Shown: positions 26,361-36,378 of the stretch, piece after piece
Numbering within the stretch: position 1 is the stretch's first letter
Layout of the letters: each line of letters opens with the position of its first letter
NCBI GenBank assembly: GCA_016194585.1
Contig: JACQBG010000018.1
Location: 1 to 54,919, forward strand
Source of the DNA: Gemmatimonadota bacterium
GTDB lineage: Bacteria > Gemmatimonadota > Gemmatimonadetes > Gemmatimonadales > Gemmatimonadaceae
Reading direction: 5' to 3'
DNA: 54,919 nucleotides
Translations under genes and position numbers: made by a program
Notes under the pieces: model-generated
Database searches by the model: none
Seen by the model: the letters and a program-made list of their open reading frames with translations, nothing else
Told to the model about the DNA's origin: nothing

Positions 26361-28379
26361 GTGAGACGAGACGACGGACTCCCTGCCCCGCCGGCGTCGC
26401 CGGGCCTCGCGCGGGACCTGCCCGCGAGCGAGGCGCGTTTTCGCGCCATGTTCGAGGAGGCCCCCCTCGGCGTCGCCCTGGTCGACTCGCACTCGGGACG
26501 GATCTACGAGGTCAACGCCCGGTTCGCGGCCATCGCCGGCCGGACACGCGAGGAGATGGCCGCGATCGACTGGATGAGCATCACGCATCCCGACGACGTG
26601 GCCGAGGATCTGGCGAACATGGCCCGCATGAACGCGGGGGAGATCCCCGGGTTCTCGATGGTGAAGCGGTACCGGCGTCCTGACGGTTCGTGGGTGTGGA
26701 TCAACATGACGATCGCGCCGATCTTTGCCGACACGGCGGCGGGACCGCGCCACCTCTGCATGATCGAGGACATCACCGAGCGGCGCCGGGCCGAGGAGGC
26801 GCTCCGGATCAGCGAGGAGCGATATCGGGCCGTGTTGCGCACGGCGATGGACGGGTTCTTCGTCTTGGATTCCCAAGGGCACTTGATCGAGGTCAACGAG
26901 AGCTACTGCCGCATGAGCGGGTACAGCGAGCAGGAGCTGCTCGGCATGCGCGCATCGGACTTGAATCCGGAGCTCGACGCGCAGCGCCTCGACGCCCGCA
27001 TCCGGACCATCCAACGGCACGGCGCCCTGCGCTTCGAGACGTCGCACCGTCGCAAGGACGGGAGCGTCTACCCGGTCGAGGTCAGCGCGCAATACCGGCC
27101 GATCGGCGACGGCCAGGTCGAGTCGTTCATTCGCGACCTGACCGAGCAGCGCGCGCTCGAGGCGCGCGTGCGCGAGGCGGAGAAGCTGGAGTCGGTGGGC
27201 CGGCTCGCGGGCGGCGTGGCGCACGAGTTCAACAACATGCTGAGCGTCATCCTCGGGCGCGCCGAGCTCGCGCTCCTGCAGGACGGCACGCCCCCCGAGA
27301 TCCGCGCCGGACTGCTCGAGATCGAGACGGCGGCGAAGCGCTCCTCGGAATTGGCGCGACAGATGCTCGCATTCGCCCGCAAACAGCGGATCGTGCCGCG
27401 CGTGGTCGACGTCAACGCCGAACTGGCGAGCGGGCTGAGCAGGATCGAGCGGCTCGTGGGCGACGCGATCACGGTCTCGTTCGCGCCGGCGCCGTCCGTG
27501 TGGCCGGTGCTGATCGATCCGGCGGAGCTGAGCCGGATCGTGACGAACCTGTGCCTCAATGCGCGCGACGCGATCGCGGGGGTAGGCGCGCCGCGAGCGA
27601 CCGGCACCGCGCCGAACGGCGTGGTCGCGATCGCGACCGCGTGCACGACGCTCGACGCCACGTTCTGCGTACCGCACCCCGAAGCGGTGCCGGGCGACTA
27701 CGTGCGGCTCTCCGTGCGCGACAACGGACACGGCATGACGCCTGAGGTGCTCGCGAAGCTGTTCGAGCCGTTCTTCACGACGAAGCCGGTGGGGCAAGGG
27801 ACGGGACTCGGCCTCGCGGCGGTGCATGGCGCCGTCAAGCAGAGCAACGGCTTCGTCGTCGTCTCCAGCGTCCCCGACGCGGGAACGTCGGTCGACGTGT
27901 ATCTGCCGCGGCATGTCGAGGCGGCCGCGGCTCCCGCGCCCGCGCCTACGCCGGCGGAAGCGCCGGCGGGCGGGCACGAGACCATCCTGCTCGTGGAAGA
28001 TGAACCGCAGGTGCTGGCGCTCGCGACGACGGCGCTGCGGGCACTCGGCTACCGCGTGCTCGCCGCGTCGGGGGCGAGTGCGGCGATCCGCCTGTCGCTG
28101 GAGCACCCGGGCGCGATCGACCTCCTGCTCAGCGACGTCATCATGCCCGGGATGAACGGTCCGCAACTCGCCACCCTTTTGCGAAAGGGCCGACCGGGGA
28201 TGAAGCGTCTCTTCATGTCGGGCTACTCGCCCGACGTGATCACCGACGAGGCCGTCTCCGACGGTCAGACCGCCTTCCTCGCGAAGCCCTTCTCGATGGA
28301 CGTCCTCGCGACCGCGGTGCGGACCCTGCTGACCGGGGACCGGGCGCCGTCGCGATCCACACTCGAACCACCCAGGTGA
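26361..28379 (+). CDS. PAS-PAS hybrid histidine kinase with C-terminal receiver
   Basis: 672 residues, no membrane helix, so a cytosolic sensor. Order: PAS 1 (residues ~25-140), PAS 2 (~150-265), HisKA-like with VAHEFNNML (His288), HATPase with NLCLNARDAI, DNGHGM and TGLGLAAVHGAV (~370-510), an Ala/Pro linker, and a receiver with LLVEDEP and phospho-acceptor Asp592 in LLLSDVIMPGMNG. The GTG at 26361 is my choice; a TTG at 26277 is also in frame. It is followed by a thioesterase gene. No output DNA-binding domain. Confidence 0.92.
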   Translation: MRRDDGLPAPPASPGLARDLPASEARFRAMFEEAPLGVALVDSHSGRIYEVNARFAAIAGRTREEMAAIDWMSITHPDDVAEDLANMARMNAGEIPGFSMVKRYRRPDGSWVWINMTIAPIFADTAAGPRHLCMIEDITERRRAEEALRISEERYRAVLRTAMDGFFVLDSQGHLIEVNESYCRMSGYSEQELLGMRASDLNPELDAQRLDARIRTIQRHGALRFETSHRRKDGSVYPVEVSAQYRPIGDGQVESFIRDLTEQRALEARVREAEKLESVGRLAGGVAHEFNNMLSVILGRAELALLQDGTPPEIRAGLLEIETAAKRSSELARQMLAFARKQRIVPRVVDVNAELASGLSRIERLVGDAITVSFAPAPSVWPVLIDPAELSRIVTNLCLNARDAIAGVGAPRATGTAPNGVVAIATACTTLDATFCVPHPEAVPGDYVRLSVRDNGHGMTPEVLAKLFEPFFTTKPVGQGTGLGLAAVHGAVKQSNGFVVVSSVPDAGTSVDVYLPRHVEAAAAPAPAPTPAEAPAGGHETILLVEDEPQVLALATTALRALGYRVLAASGASAAIRLSLEHPGAIDLLLSDVIMPGMNGPQLATLLRKGRPGMKRLFMSGYSPDVITDEAVSDGQTAFLAKPFSMDVLATAVRTLLTGDRAPSRSTLEPPR

Positions 28380-28381
28380 CG

Positions 28382-28879
28382 ATGACGCCGCAGGCTCGGA
28401 CCGCCGTGCAGGACCACTATCCCGACGACGTCGCGCACTGCTACGGCTGCGGGCGGCTGAACGCGCACGGACTGCACGTGCGCTCCGTGCGTGACGGCGA
28501 CGCGATGGTCGCGCGGTTCACGCCGCGCGCCGAACACATCGCCGTGCCGGGCTACGTGTACGGCGGGCTGATCGCGTCGTTGATCGATTGCCACGCGATC
28601 GGCACCGCCGCCGCGGCCGCCGAACGCGCCGAGGGACGCGAGATCGGCGAGGCGCCGGCGCCGCGCTTCGTGACGGGTTCGCTGCACGTCGACTTCCTGG
28701 CGCCGACGCCGCTCGGTCCCGAGCTGGAGCTCCGCGCCGAGGTCACGTCGGCGAGCGCGCGCAAGGCGTTGGTCGCGGTCGCCGTGAGCGTGGGGGGCCG
28801 CGTCACGGCACGCGGCGAGGTCGTGGCGGTGCGGATGCCGGCGTCGATGGCGCGGATGGAGACGCCGCCGGCGCCGTAG
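28382..28879 (+). CDS. PaaI-family hotdog thioesterase
   Basis: A 165-residue hotdog-fold protein. Landmarks are [16 protein letters not shown] near the N-terminus, [18 protein letters not shown] in the central helix and [14 protein letters not shown] before the last strands. These fit acyl-CoA thioesterases of the PaaI/4HBT type. The ATG at 28382 starts the frame; a GTG at 28376 that overlaps the kinase stop (GTGA) is the alternative. It is co-transcribed with the kinase, with no clear functional link. Confidence 0.85.
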   Translation: MTPQARTAVQDHYPDDVAHCYGCGRLNAHGLHVRSVRDGDAMVARFTPRAEHIAVPGYVYGGLIASLIDCHAIGTAAAAAERAEGREIGEAPAPRFVTGSLHVDFLAPTPLGPELELRAEVTSASARKALVAVAVSVGGRVTARGEVVAVRMPASMARMETPPAP

Positions 28880-28931
28880 CGCCGCTCCCCTCTCGCGGCG
28901 CGTCGTGCCCTCGCCACGCGCGACGGCACGG

Positions 28932-29702
28932 TCAGCGCCGGAGGAGCGCCCGCGAGAGCCGGCCGGTGAACTCGTCGCGCGAGATGGAGCGTCCGAGCTC
29001 CGCGGGCACCACGCCGACGAGCCGCCGGGAGTGCGAGACGAGCAACCGGAGCCGGCTGTAGCCGTGCGAGGATGCGACGTCGGCGGGGCGCTCTTTCCGC
29101 TCGGCCAGCGGTTCCCACGTGCGGGCGAGGCGCGCGACGTCGAGCAACGTCGACGCGCCACTGAGGCCGGAGCGCAGCATCCACCGGTCGATGGAGCGGC
29201 GCCCGAGCTGCGCGCTCTCCGCGAACTCGTCGACCCAGCGCGGCAGCGGCCCGCCGCCGAACAATCGCACCGACGCGGTCTGCAGCGATTCCGGGAACCG
29301 CCGGAACCGCGTCGCCGCGCCCGAGAAGAGCACCGAGGTCACGGAGGGCGCCATCAGCGACGCGATCTTCTGGCGGATGAGCTCGAGGTCGTCGTCGACC
29401 CCGCGGAGGATGAGTTCGCGTGGGCCGAACTCCTCGATCTGCAGCACGCGGCGCGCGCCGGCGGCGGTGAGCGGCGTGTAGATGACGACCGGCAGCGACG
29501 TCGCCGCGATGGCGGCGAGGACGCGCCCGTAGGCGTCGTCGTCGAGGATGGCGGGGTCGAGCACGAGTGCGTCGCAGCCTCGCGACTTCAGCGTGGCGAG
29601 CGACGCGGCGAGACCGTGGTCTGGGAGCAACTGGTACGCTGGCGCGACGGCATGCTGCAGATGACGTCGCGCGTCGTGGGCCAGGATCGCGAGGATTCGC
29701 AT
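28932..29702 (-). CDS. Receiver-like/degenerate HTH protein (second of the type)
   Basis: 256 residues. The N-terminal half resembles a response-regulator fold ([20 protein letters not shown] at the phospho-acceptor region, [13 protein letters not shown]). The C-terminal half holds a divergent AraC-like HTH ([20 protein letters not shown]). The same layout is seen at 3451-4275, so the two are probably paralogues, although the sequence identity looks low. It precedes tRNA-Arg on the opposite strand. Targets are not known. Confidence 0.7.
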   Translation of the reverse strand: MRILAILAHDARRHLQHAVAPAYQLLPDHGLAASLATLKSRGCDALVLDPAILDDDAYGRVLAAIAATSLPVVIYTPLTAAGARRVLQIEEFGPRELILRGVDDDLELIRQKIASLMAPSVTSVLFSGAATRFRRFPESLQTASVRLFGGGPLPRWVDEFAESAQLGRRSIDRWMLRSGLSGASTLLDVARLARTWEPLAERKERPADVASSHGYSRLRLLVSHSRRLVGVVPAELGRSISRDEFTGRLSRALLRR

Positions 29703-29891
29703 GGTAACCGGTGGGAGTCGGATGCCACTCCGGGATTCGGCAGAGTCTCACAGGGCGCGAGGGGGGTGTCAAGACTGTCCGGAAATCGTCCTTGTTTCGC
29801 ATCCTGCCAAGGGGTATCTTCCTCCTTTCGCCCGTGGAGCGGCCGCGCCAGCGGCACCGCTGAATCCGGCAGCTGCCGGATCGTGGATTGG

Positions 29892-29965
<74 letters not shown>

Positions 29966-30035
29966 TCACCCCGCCTTCCCGACCTCCGCCCCTTCCTTCC
30001 CCTCCCCGGCGCACCTCGCGCCCGCGTGCCCCGTC

Positions 30036-31292
30036 GTGGACATCTCCGAACTCCGCCGCAAGCCGGTGCCCGAGCTGCAGTCGATGGCCGAGGGGCTGCA
30101 GATCCCTGGCACGGTCGGCCTCCGCAAGCAGGAGATCATCTATCGCATCGAGCATGCGCTGCTCGCGGCCGACGTCGCGCTGCGCGCCGAAGGGACGCTC
30201 GAGCTGATGAGCGAGGGATACGGCTTCCTCCGCAGCGCCGACTACAACTACCTGGCGGGTCCCGACGACATCTACGTCTCACAGACGCAGATCCGCCGGT
30301 TCAGCGCGAGGACCGGGGACACGATCCGCGGGCGCGTGCGCCCGCCGAAGGCGTGGGAGAAGTACCTCGCGTTGCTGCAGGTCGAGTCGTTGAACGGCGC
30401 GGCGCCCGAACTGGCGCTGCAGCGCGTTCCGTTCGACAACCTGCGTCCACGCTACCCCGACCAGCGTCTGCGCCTCGAGACGGCGGCGCCCGACCTCGCG
30501 ATGCGCGTCGTCGATCTCATCGCGCCGATCGGCAAGGGACAGCGCGGGTTGATCGTCGCGCCGCCGCGCGCCGGCAAGACGATCCTCCTGCAGAAGATGG
30601 CGAACGCCATCGCCGAGAATCACCCGGAGGTCGAGCTGTTCGTGCTGCTCATCGACGAACGCCCCGAGGAAGTGACCGACTTCATCGCGAGCGTGCCGAG
30701 CGCCGAGGTGATCAGCTCGACGTTCGACGAGCAGCCGAGCCGGCATGTGCAGGTCGCCGACATGGTGATCGAGAAGGCGAAGCGGCTCGTCGAGTGCGGC
30801 CGCGACGTGGTGATCCTGCTCGACTCGATCACCCGCCTCGCGCGCGCCCACAACACCGTGATCCCGCTCTCGGGGAAGATCCTCTCCGGCGGCGTGGACG
30901 CGAAGGCGATGGAGAAGCCGAAGCGGTTCTTCGGCGCGGCGCGGCGCATCGACGGCGGCGGCTCGCTGACGATCGTGGCGACGGCGCTCGTGAACACCGG
31001 GTCGCGCATGGACGAAGTGATCTTCGAGGAGTTCAAGGGGACGGGCAACATGGAGCTCGTGCTCGACCGGGAGATCGCCAACCGGCGCATCTTCCCGGCG
31101 ATCGACATGCTGAAGTCGGGCACGCGCAAGGAGGAGCTGCTCCTCACGGAGAAGGAGAAGAACCGCGTCTTCCTCATCCGGCACTTCCTCGGCGACATGG
31201 CGCCGGAGGACGCGATCGCGTTCCTGCTCAAGCGCATGAAGCAGACGAAGAACAACGACGAGTTCTTCGCGCGCATGGCGGAAGGCGAGTGA
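30036..31292 (+). CDS. rho: Transcription termination factor Rho
   Basis: A 418-residue hexameric RNA-dependent ATPase that ends transcription. The N-terminal RNA-binding part begins [20 protein letters not shown], with the cold-shock-like [15 protein letters not shown]; the ATPase domain has Walker [33 protein letters not shown] and the R-loop GGVDAKAM. The GTG at 30036 gives the standard N-terminus, without a clear ribosome site. Its stop overlaps the ruvX GTG start by 4 bp. Length and motifs are fully normal. Confidence 0.97.
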   Translation: MDISELRRKPVPELQSMAEGLQIPGTVGLRKQEIIYRIEHALLAADVALRAEGTLELMSEGYGFLRSADYNYLAGPDDIYVSQTQIRRFSARTGDTIRGRVRPPKAWEKYLALLQVESLNGAAPELALQRVPFDNLRPRYPDQRLRLETAAPDLAMRVVDLIAPIGKGQRGLIVAPPRAGKTILLQKMANAIAENHPEVELFVLLIDERPEEVTDFIASVPSAEVISSTFDEQPSRHVQVADMVIEKAKRLVECGRDVVILLDSITRLARAHNTVIPLSGKILSGGVDAKAMEKPKRFFGAARRIDGGGSLTIVATALVNTGSRMDEVIFEEFKGTGNMELVLDREIANRRIFPAIDMLKSGTRKEELLLTEKEKNRVFLIRHFLGDMAPEDAIAFLLKRMKQTKNNDEFFARMAEGE

Positions 31293-31723
31293 CGCGACTC
31301 GCGCGGTGGATGGCGATCGACCTCGGCGACCGCCGGGTCGGGCTCGCGATCAGCGACCCCGAGGGGATGATCGCGTCGCCGGCGGGGTTCGTGGAGCGAC
31401 GGCCGGGCAAGCGTCCCCCGCTGACGGCGTTGCTCGCGCAGGCGACCGCGCTCGGCGCGCGGGGGTTCGTCGTCGGCCTCCCGCTCGACCAGCAGGGGGA
31501 CGACACGCCGCGGGCCGTCGAGGCGCGCCGCCTCGCGCACGAGCTGTCGGCGCGCACGGGGTTGCCGGCGCAGATGGTGGACGAGCGGTTCACCACGGCC
31601 GCCGCGCTGCAGGCGATCCAGGCGATGGGCGGGTCGACGCGTGGCCGGAAGGGGGACGTCGACGCGCTCGCCGCGACGCTGCTGCTGCAGCATGCGATGC
31701 GGATGGCGGAGCACGCCGGATGA
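31289..31723 (+). CDS. ruvX: RuvX/YqgF RNase H-fold nuclease
   Basis: 144 residues. [19 protein letters not shown] carries the first catalytic Asp, [19 protein letters not shown] matches the central motif, and [10 protein letters not shown] the next. The family processes pre-16S rRNA 5' ends. The GTG start at 31289 overlaps the rho stop; an internal ATG at 31310 is the alternative. The stop overlaps the mltG start (ATGA), so rho-ruvX-mltG is one unit. ruvX next to mltG is common in bacteria. Confidence 0.93.
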   Translation: MTRLARWMAIDLGDRRVGLAISDPEGMIASPAGFVERRPGKRPPLTALLAQATALGARGFVVGLPLDQQGDDTPRAVEARRLAHELSARTGLPAQMVDERFTTAAALQAIQAMGGSTRGRKGDVDALAATLLLQHAMRMAEHAG

Positions 31724-32775
31724 GGTGGCGCCGCGCGCTCGTCGTGGCGCTCGTCGCCATCGCCGCGGCATGCGGCGGGGCGACGGGGCCCGAGGTGCGC
31801 CTCACCATCCGGAAGGGTTCGTCGTTCCGCGAGGCGGCCGAGTCGCTGGCGGCGCACCGGCTCGTGCGCTCGGCCCGCGTGTTCGGCATCTACGCCAAGC
31901 TGCGCGGTCACGACCGTTCGCTGCGCTACGGCACGTACGTGCTGCGCGACGGGATGTCGTGGGAGCAGCTGCTCGAGGCGCTGCGCGCCGGCCGCGGGAT
32001 CGTGCATCAGGTGACGATCCCGGAGGGGTATCCGATCTCCCAGATCGCCCCGCTCCTCGCCGACGCGCTCGACGTGCCGGCGGAGTCGCTCGACGCCGCG
32101 GTGCGCGACACGGCGCTGCTGCACCGGCTCGACGTGCCCACGCCGACGCTCGAGGGCTACCTCTTCCCCGACACGTACATCTTCCCCGACCACGCCACGG
32201 CGCGCGAGGCCGTGCGCGTGATGGTCGAGCGGTTCGAGAAGGAGTGGAAGCCCGAGTACGACGCGCGGCTCCGCGCGATGGCGCTCTCGCGGCACGACAT
32301 CGTGACGCTCGCGTCGATCGTCGAGAAGGAAGTGCGGCGGCGCGAGGAGGGGCCGGTGGTGGCCGCCGTGTACCTCAACCGGCTCAAGGCGCACATCCCG
32401 CTCCAGGCCGACCCGACGGTGCAGTACGCCCTCGGCAAGAAGCCGGGGCGGGTGTACTTCCGCGACCTGCGCGTGAACTCGCCGTACAACACCTACAAGG
32501 TGACGGGGCTCCCGCCGGGCCCGATCGCGAGTCCGGGGGCGGCGAGCATCCGCGCGGCGCTCTACCCGGCGAAGGTGCCGTACCGGTACTTCGTGGCGCA
32601 TCCCGATGGCCACCACGAGTTCCGGCGCACCTACGCCGAGCATCTCGAGGCGATCAAGCTCGTCCGCGGCGTGGCGCGCGCCGACTCGATCAAGGCCGAG
32701 GCGGCCGCCCGTGCCGCGGAGCGCGACTCGGCGCTGCGTGCCGTCGGGTTGAAGGACAGCGTGCGCCGTCCGTAG
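31720..32775 (+). CDS. mltG: Endolytic murein transglycosylase MltG
   Basis: 351 residues. The N-terminus [20 protein letters not shown] looks like a lipoprotein signal peptide, whereas E. coli MltG has a membrane helix. The YceG fold follows: VRLTIRKGSSFREAAESLAA (LysM-like), EGYLFPDTYIFP, and the catalytic Glu in LASIVEKE. It cuts nascent glycan strands and sets peptidoglycan chain length. The ATG at 31720 overlaps the ruvX stop. It closes the rho-ruvX-mltG unit, convergent with aroH. Confidence 0.93.
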   Translation: MRWRRALVVALVAIAAACGGATGPEVRLTIRKGSSFREAAESLAAHRLVRSARVFGIYAKLRGHDRSLRYGTYVLRDGMSWEQLLEALRAGRGIVHQVTIPEGYPISQIAPLLADALDVPAESLDAAVRDTALLHRLDVPTPTLEGYLFPDTYIFPDHATAREAVRVMVERFEKEWKPEYDARLRAMALSRHDIVTLASIVEKEVRRREEGPVVAAVYLNRLKAHIPLQADPTVQYALGKKPGRVYFRDLRVNSPYNTYKVTGLPPGPIASPGAASIRAALYPAKVPYRYFVAHPDGHHEFRRTYAEHLEAIKLVRGVARADSIKAEAAARAAERDSALRAVGLKDSVRRP

Positions 32776-32780
32776 CGCGG

Positions 32781-33155
32781 TCAGTCGGAGAGCAGGTCCT
32801 GCCGCAACAGGATGGCGTTGCGCAGGTACACGTGCCGGAGCTCGTGCCGGGCGCGCGGCGTCTCGACGTGGAGCATCACGCGCAGGCATTGCGGGAGCGC
32901 GCCCTCGACGGGAAGCTCCTGCATGCAGAGGAGCGGCACGTCGTGCCAGCCGTAGAGGCGCGCCGCGTGCGCCGGGAACTCGCTCACCAGGTCGGGCGTG
33001 GCGGTCATGATGGCGCTGATGATGTCGAGCGAGGTGAGGTCGTTCTGGTCGAGCATCGAGTCGAGCAACTCGTGCACGGCCATCCGGATCTCCCGGGGGT
33101 CGTCGCGATCGACCGTCGTGGCGCCGCGCACCGCGCGGACTTTGTAGCGGGACAT
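32781..33155 (-). CDS. aroH: Chorismate mutase, AroH type
   Basis: 124 residues, the length of monofunctional AroH-type (Bacillus-like) trimeric chorismate mutases, which turn chorismate into prephenate for Phe/Tyr synthesis. YKVRAVRGATTVDRDD carries the first active-site Arg; ISAIMTATPDLVSEFPAHAA and CMQELPVEGALPQCLRVMLH carry the next residues. It is divergent from the rRNA methyltransferase gene, with starts 54 bp apart. Confidence 0.95.
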   Translation of the reverse strand: MSRYKVRAVRGATTVDRDDPREIRMAVHELLDSMLDQNDLTSLDIISAIMTATPDLVSEFPAHAARLYGWHDVPLLCMQELPVEGALPQCLRVMLHVETPRARHELRHVYLRNAILLRQDLLSD

Positions 33156-33208
33156 GGTGAGTATTGTGCGCTCTTGAGCGCGGCGTGTCCACCGTTAGGT
33201 TGCCTACC

Positions 33209-34375
33209 ATGAAGGAGTCGCACGCCGTCGTGTCGCAGCGAGGTGCCCGGCGGTGGCAGCGCGGGCACCCGTGGATCTTCCGTTCGGACGTCGTGCGGGC
33301 ACCGGCCGCGCCGCCGGGCGCCGTGCCCGTGCGCGACCAGCAGGGGCGCGAACTGGGCTGGGCGCTCTGGAGTCCGGTCTCGGAGATCTCGCTGCGGCTC
33401 CTCGACCGCGATCCGGGCGCGCGCATCGATGAGGCGTGGTGGCACGGGCGCCTGCGCCGTTCGCTCGAGCGGCGCGCGCCGCTCGCGGGGGTCGCCGATG
33501 CGTTCCGCCTCGTACACGGCGAGGGCGACGGCCTCCCGTCGCTGGTCGTCGACCGGTTCGACCGGTGGCTGGTGGCGCAGTTCCTCTCCGCGGGGATCGA
33601 GGCGTTCCGCGGCGAGATCGTGAGCGCGCTGCGCGCGCTGACGGGCGCCGACGGGGCGCTGGCGCGGAACGACGCCTCGGTGCGCTCGCGCGAAGGGCTG
33701 GAGCGCGCGGTCGAGCCGCTCTGGGGCGAGGTGCCGCAGGAAGTGGCGGTGCGCGAGCATGACGTGCGATTCCTCGCCGCCCCGCACACCGGCCAGAAGA
33801 CGGGCGCCTTCCTCGACCAGCGCGAGAACCGGGTGCTCGCCGGTTCCGTGGCGCGCGGGCGCGCGCTCGACGTGTTCAGCTACCACGGCTCGTTCGCGCT
33901 GCACCTCGCCCGCCGTGCCGAGTCCGTGACGGCCGTCGACAGCTCGGCCCAGGCGCTCGCCCGGGCCAGCCAGAACGCGGCGCTCAACGAGCTGCACAAC
34001 ATCACCCTCGTCGAGGCCGACGCCTTCGAGTTCCTGCGCGCGCAGGAACAGGCCGGCGAACGGTACGACACGATCGTGCTCGACCCGCCGGCGTTCGCGA
34101 AGAACAAGCCGTCGCTCGAGGGAGCCGTGCGGGGCTATCGCGAAGTGAACCTGCGCGCGATGCGGTTGCTCGCGCCCGGCGGGATGCTGTACACGGCCAG
34201 CTGCAGCTACCACCTCACGAAGGCGCGCTTCCTCGAGATGCTGCAGGACGCCGCGGCCGATTCGGGACGACGGATCGTGCTCCGCGCCCTCACGGGGCAG
34301 CCGCTCGACCATCCCGAGGTGCTGACGGTCCCCGAGACGGGCTACCTGAAGGGCGCGCTGCTCGAAGCCGACTGA
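33209..34375 (+). CDS. RlmI-like 23S rRNA (cytosine-C5) methyltransferase
   Basis: 388 residues. A PUA domain (~1-75, WQRGHPWIFRSDVV) is followed by an EEHEE-like domain and a SAM-dependent methyltransferase: LDVFSYHGSFALHLA (SAM binding), LDPPAFAKNKP (motif IV) and SCSYHLT with a catalytic Cys. This architecture matches RlmI, which methylates C1962 of 23S rRNA. The ATG at 33209 is preferred; the open frame runs 45 bp further up with no conserved sequence. Confidence 0.92.
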   Translation: MKESHAVVSQRGARRWQRGHPWIFRSDVVRAPAAPPGAVPVRDQQGRELGWALWSPVSEISLRLLDRDPGARIDEAWWHGRLRRSLERRAPLAGVADAFRLVHGEGDGLPSLVVDRFDRWLVAQFLSAGIEAFRGEIVSALRALTGADGALARNDASVRSREGLERAVEPLWGEVPQEVAVREHDVRFLAAPHTGQKTGAFLDQRENRVLAGSVARGRALDVFSYHGSFALHLARRAESVTAVDSSAQALARASQNAALNELHNITLVEADAFEFLRAQEQAGERYDTIVLDPPAFAKNKPSLEGAVRGYREVNLRAMRLLAPGGMLYTASCSYHLTKARFLEMLQDAAADSGRRIVLRALTGQPLDHPEVLTVPETGYLKGALLEAD

Positions 34376-34400
34376 CCGGGCGCGGCGACCGGCGCGTGCC

Positions 34401-35186
34401 TCAGCGCCGCTGACAGTCCGGACAGAGATAGGTCGAGCGCCCCGCCTGCACGATGCGACGGATGGGGCGCGCGCACCGTTCGCACGGCTCCCCCTCGCGG
34501 TCGTAGACGTGCAGCGGCGCCACGCGCTCGCCCGTGCGGTACCGGCCGGCGTTCTTCACGCCGTCGCGCAGGGTCTCGCGGATGGCGTCGACGAGCCTCG
34601 CGGCGCGGGCGGCCGAGAGCGACGACGCGACGGCGCGCGGACTGATGCCGGCGATCCACAGTGCCTCCCCCGCATAGATGTTGCCGAGGCCGGCGATCAC
34701 GCGCTGGTCGAGGAGCGCCGTCTTGATGGGACCGCGCCGCGACGCGAGCGCCGCGCGCAGCGCGCCGGCGGTGAGCGAGGGGTCGTCGGCCTCGGGGCCG
34801 AGGGCGGGGAGCGGCTCGGTCCCCGGCGCGTGCCAGCGCACGGTACAGAGCGCGCGCGAATCGACGAGCGCGACGCGCACGCCACCGCTCAGGTCGAACG
34901 AGACGCGGGCGAACCTCGGCAGCGGCGAGTCGGTGCGTCCGACGTGCCAGTCGCCATCCATCCGGAAGTGGACGTGCAGCGACGCGCCGTCGTCGAGGCG
35001 CAGCAGCTGATGCTTGCCGCGCCGCTCGACGGCCACGATGCGACGGCCCGCCGCGCGTCGCGCCGCGGCGGCGCCGAGCCCGCGCCGTTGCGCGGCGTGC
35101 AGCGCGGCGACGGCACGGATGCGCCGCCCCAGCGCGGCGCGACGCAGCCGTGACGCGGCTTCCTCGACTTCGGGGAGTTCGGGCAT
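34401..35186 (-). CDS. Formamidopyrimidine-DNA glycosylase (Fpg/Nei family)
   Basis: A 261-residue bifunctional base-excision repair glycosylase/AP lyase. The N-terminus PELPEVEEA supplies the catalytic Pro2/Glu3; Lys in RRGKHQLL lies in the second conserved position; the H2TH segment is GLGNIYAGEALWIAGI; and the C-terminal zinc finger uses CERC and CPDC. Fpg (8-oxoG) or Nei-type substrate choice cannot be decided from the sequence. The ATG is fixed by the catalytic Pro2. Confidence 0.93.
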   Translation of the reverse strand: MPELPEVEEAASRLRRAALGRRIRAVAALHAAQRRGLGAAAARRAAGRRIVAVERRGKHQLLRLDDGASLHVHFRMDGDWHVGRTDSPLPRFARVSFDLSGGVRVALVDSRALCTVRWHAPGTEPLPALGPEADDPSLTAGALRAALASRRGPIKTALLDQRVIAGLGNIYAGEALWIAGISPRAVASSLSAARAARLVDAIRETLRDGVKNAGRYRTGERVAPLHVYDREGEPCERCARPIRRIVQAGRSTYLCPDCQRR

Positions 35187-35309
35187 CGTTCTCGGGGCAG
35201 GCGTGTGGGAGCGCGCGCGTGAACGATGGCTCGCCCGCGATGCGAGTGCCAGCGGCCGCGTGACGTTCGCCGCCGCCGCACGTCACACATCAGAGGCAGT
35301 CCCCTCGTT

Positions 35310-35318
35310 TGTGGATAA
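35310..35318. promoter_or_regulatory. Single perfect DnaA-box-like 9-mer
   Basis: TGTGGATAA, the reverse complement of the consensus TTATCCACA, in the 169-bp gap between two divergent genes. One isolated box is not an origin; it could be a DnaA-regulated promoter site or chance. Confidence 0.3.
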
Positions 35319-35355
35319 CGCCGCTCTTTGATGGCCCGTCGTTCGTGCTTAGCTT

Positions 35356-36171
35356 GTGCGCATCGACCGCATTCCTCCCGTGAGCCGCGATCTGATCCCC
35401 TCCCGCACGCCGCGTTCGCTCCAGCACGAGTACTCCATGTACGTCGATCGTGAGATCGAGGCGTACAAGGAATCCGTGTCGCGTGCGCATCTGTGCGGGA
35501 TCGCCGACGTGGCGCACGCGACGCTCGAGGGGGAATTGCAGCTCGGCATGCGCGACGTGCTGCTCGCCGCGGAGGTCGATCGGATCATCGCGCGCCGGCT
35601 CAAGATCCCCTCGTTCGAGACGTGGCGCCGCCGCCTGCTCCGCAACGCGTCGGAACCGAAGCGCCCCGAGTATTGGGGGCTGCGCGCCGACACGCCGCTC
35701 GCGCACGCGCTCAACCGCGCGTCGCTGAGCGCCGAGGTCGTCGTGACGGGGGCGCGTGTGCAGGGTTCGGCGCTGTACCTGGCCGCGAACGGCTGCCATG
35801 TGACGGCGATCGAGCCGGAACACGACGTGGTGGAGCGCGTGCTCGTCGCCGCCGAGGAGGCGGGACTCGAGTCGCGCGTGCGCGGACTGACGACGGAGTT
35901 GAGCCAATGGATGCCCGACGGTCCGGTGGCCGCGGTGGTGCTCACGCCGGCGGCGTTCGCGGGGCTCGGACCGTCGGAGCGCGAGCGCGTGATCGCCGCG
36001 CTCCAACTGGCGACGCTCGACGGCGGCGTGCACCTCGTGGAGACGATCATCGCCGGCCAGGAGGCGATCACGGAGGATGAGCTCCGGCAGAGCTACGCCG
36101 GGTGGGACCTCTCGTTCGTGCAGGAGCCCGGTGCCGCGAAGACACTGGTCGCGAGGAAGTCCGTCGCGTAA
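35356..36171 (+). CDS. Predicted SAM-dependent methyltransferase-like protein
   Basis: 271 residues, not assigned to a known named family. Residues ~125-200 look like a Rossmann methyltransferase core (VVTGARVQGSALYLAANGCH, AIEPEHDVVERVLVAAE) with Glu where SAM-binding acidic residues sit; the usual GxGxG is replaced by GARVQGSAL. The N-terminal third is helical. The GTG at 35356 was used; a GTG at 35380 is also possible. It stands alone and is followed by two hairpins. Confidence 0.7.
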   Translation: MRIDRIPPVSRDLIPSRTPRSLQHEYSMYVDREIEAYKESVSRAHLCGIADVAHATLEGELQLGMRDVLLAAEVDRIIARRLKIPSFETWRRRLLRNASEPKRPEYWGLRADTPLAHALNRASLSAEVVVTGARVQGSALYLAANGCHVTAIEPEHDVVERVLVAAEEAGLESRVRGLTTELSQWMPDGPVAAVVLTPAAFAGLGPSERERVIAALQLATLDGGVHLVETIIAGQEAITEDELRQSYAGWDLSFVQEPGAAKTLVARKSVA

Positions 36172-36175
36172 CGAA

Positions 36176-36201
36176 ACGACACAATAGCGGAAAAGTGTCG
36201 T
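36176..36201 (+). other. Hairpin ahead of terminator
   Basis: Stem ACGACAC (36176-36182) / GTGTCGT (36195-36201) directly after the stop codon, without a T-run. It is followed 13 bp later by a full terminator, and may protect the mRNA 3' end. Confidence 0.45.
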
Positions 36202-36214
36202 GTTCTTTTGCGAC

Positions 36215-36241
36215 AACCGGCCCATTCGGGCCGGTTTTTTT
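36215..36241 (+). terminator. Intrinsic terminator
   Basis: Stem CCGGCCC (36217-36223) / GGGCCGG (36228-36234), loop ATTC, then seven T. A classical Rho-independent terminator for the methyltransferase-like gene. Confidence 0.88.
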
Positions 36242-36378
36242 GTTATCCAACCTGCTGTGGTATATGGATTTGCATGTGGCCGGAAACAGGCACTCTCCGT
36301 GCAACGTCTATTGGTCGAGAGCAGGACCTACTTCTATTACTAGCGCGATCGCGCATGGGCGCGGCTGGTGAGGATCCG

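Noticed and set aside
26157-28166. 669-codon open frame on the minus strand opposite the hybrid kinase
   Set aside because: An antisense shadow: the plus strand encodes clear PAS, kinase and receiver domains. The Arg-rich composition fits a shadow.
31228-33789. 853-codon minus-strand frame across ruvX, mltG and the methyltransferase
   Set aside because: A shadow of several genes on the other strand and of the aroH region; low-complexity Arg/Ser/Thr-rich product.
35310-35318. Replication origin based on a DnaA-box match
   Set aside because: Only one box, no AT-rich unwinding region, and no dnaA/dnaN nearby.
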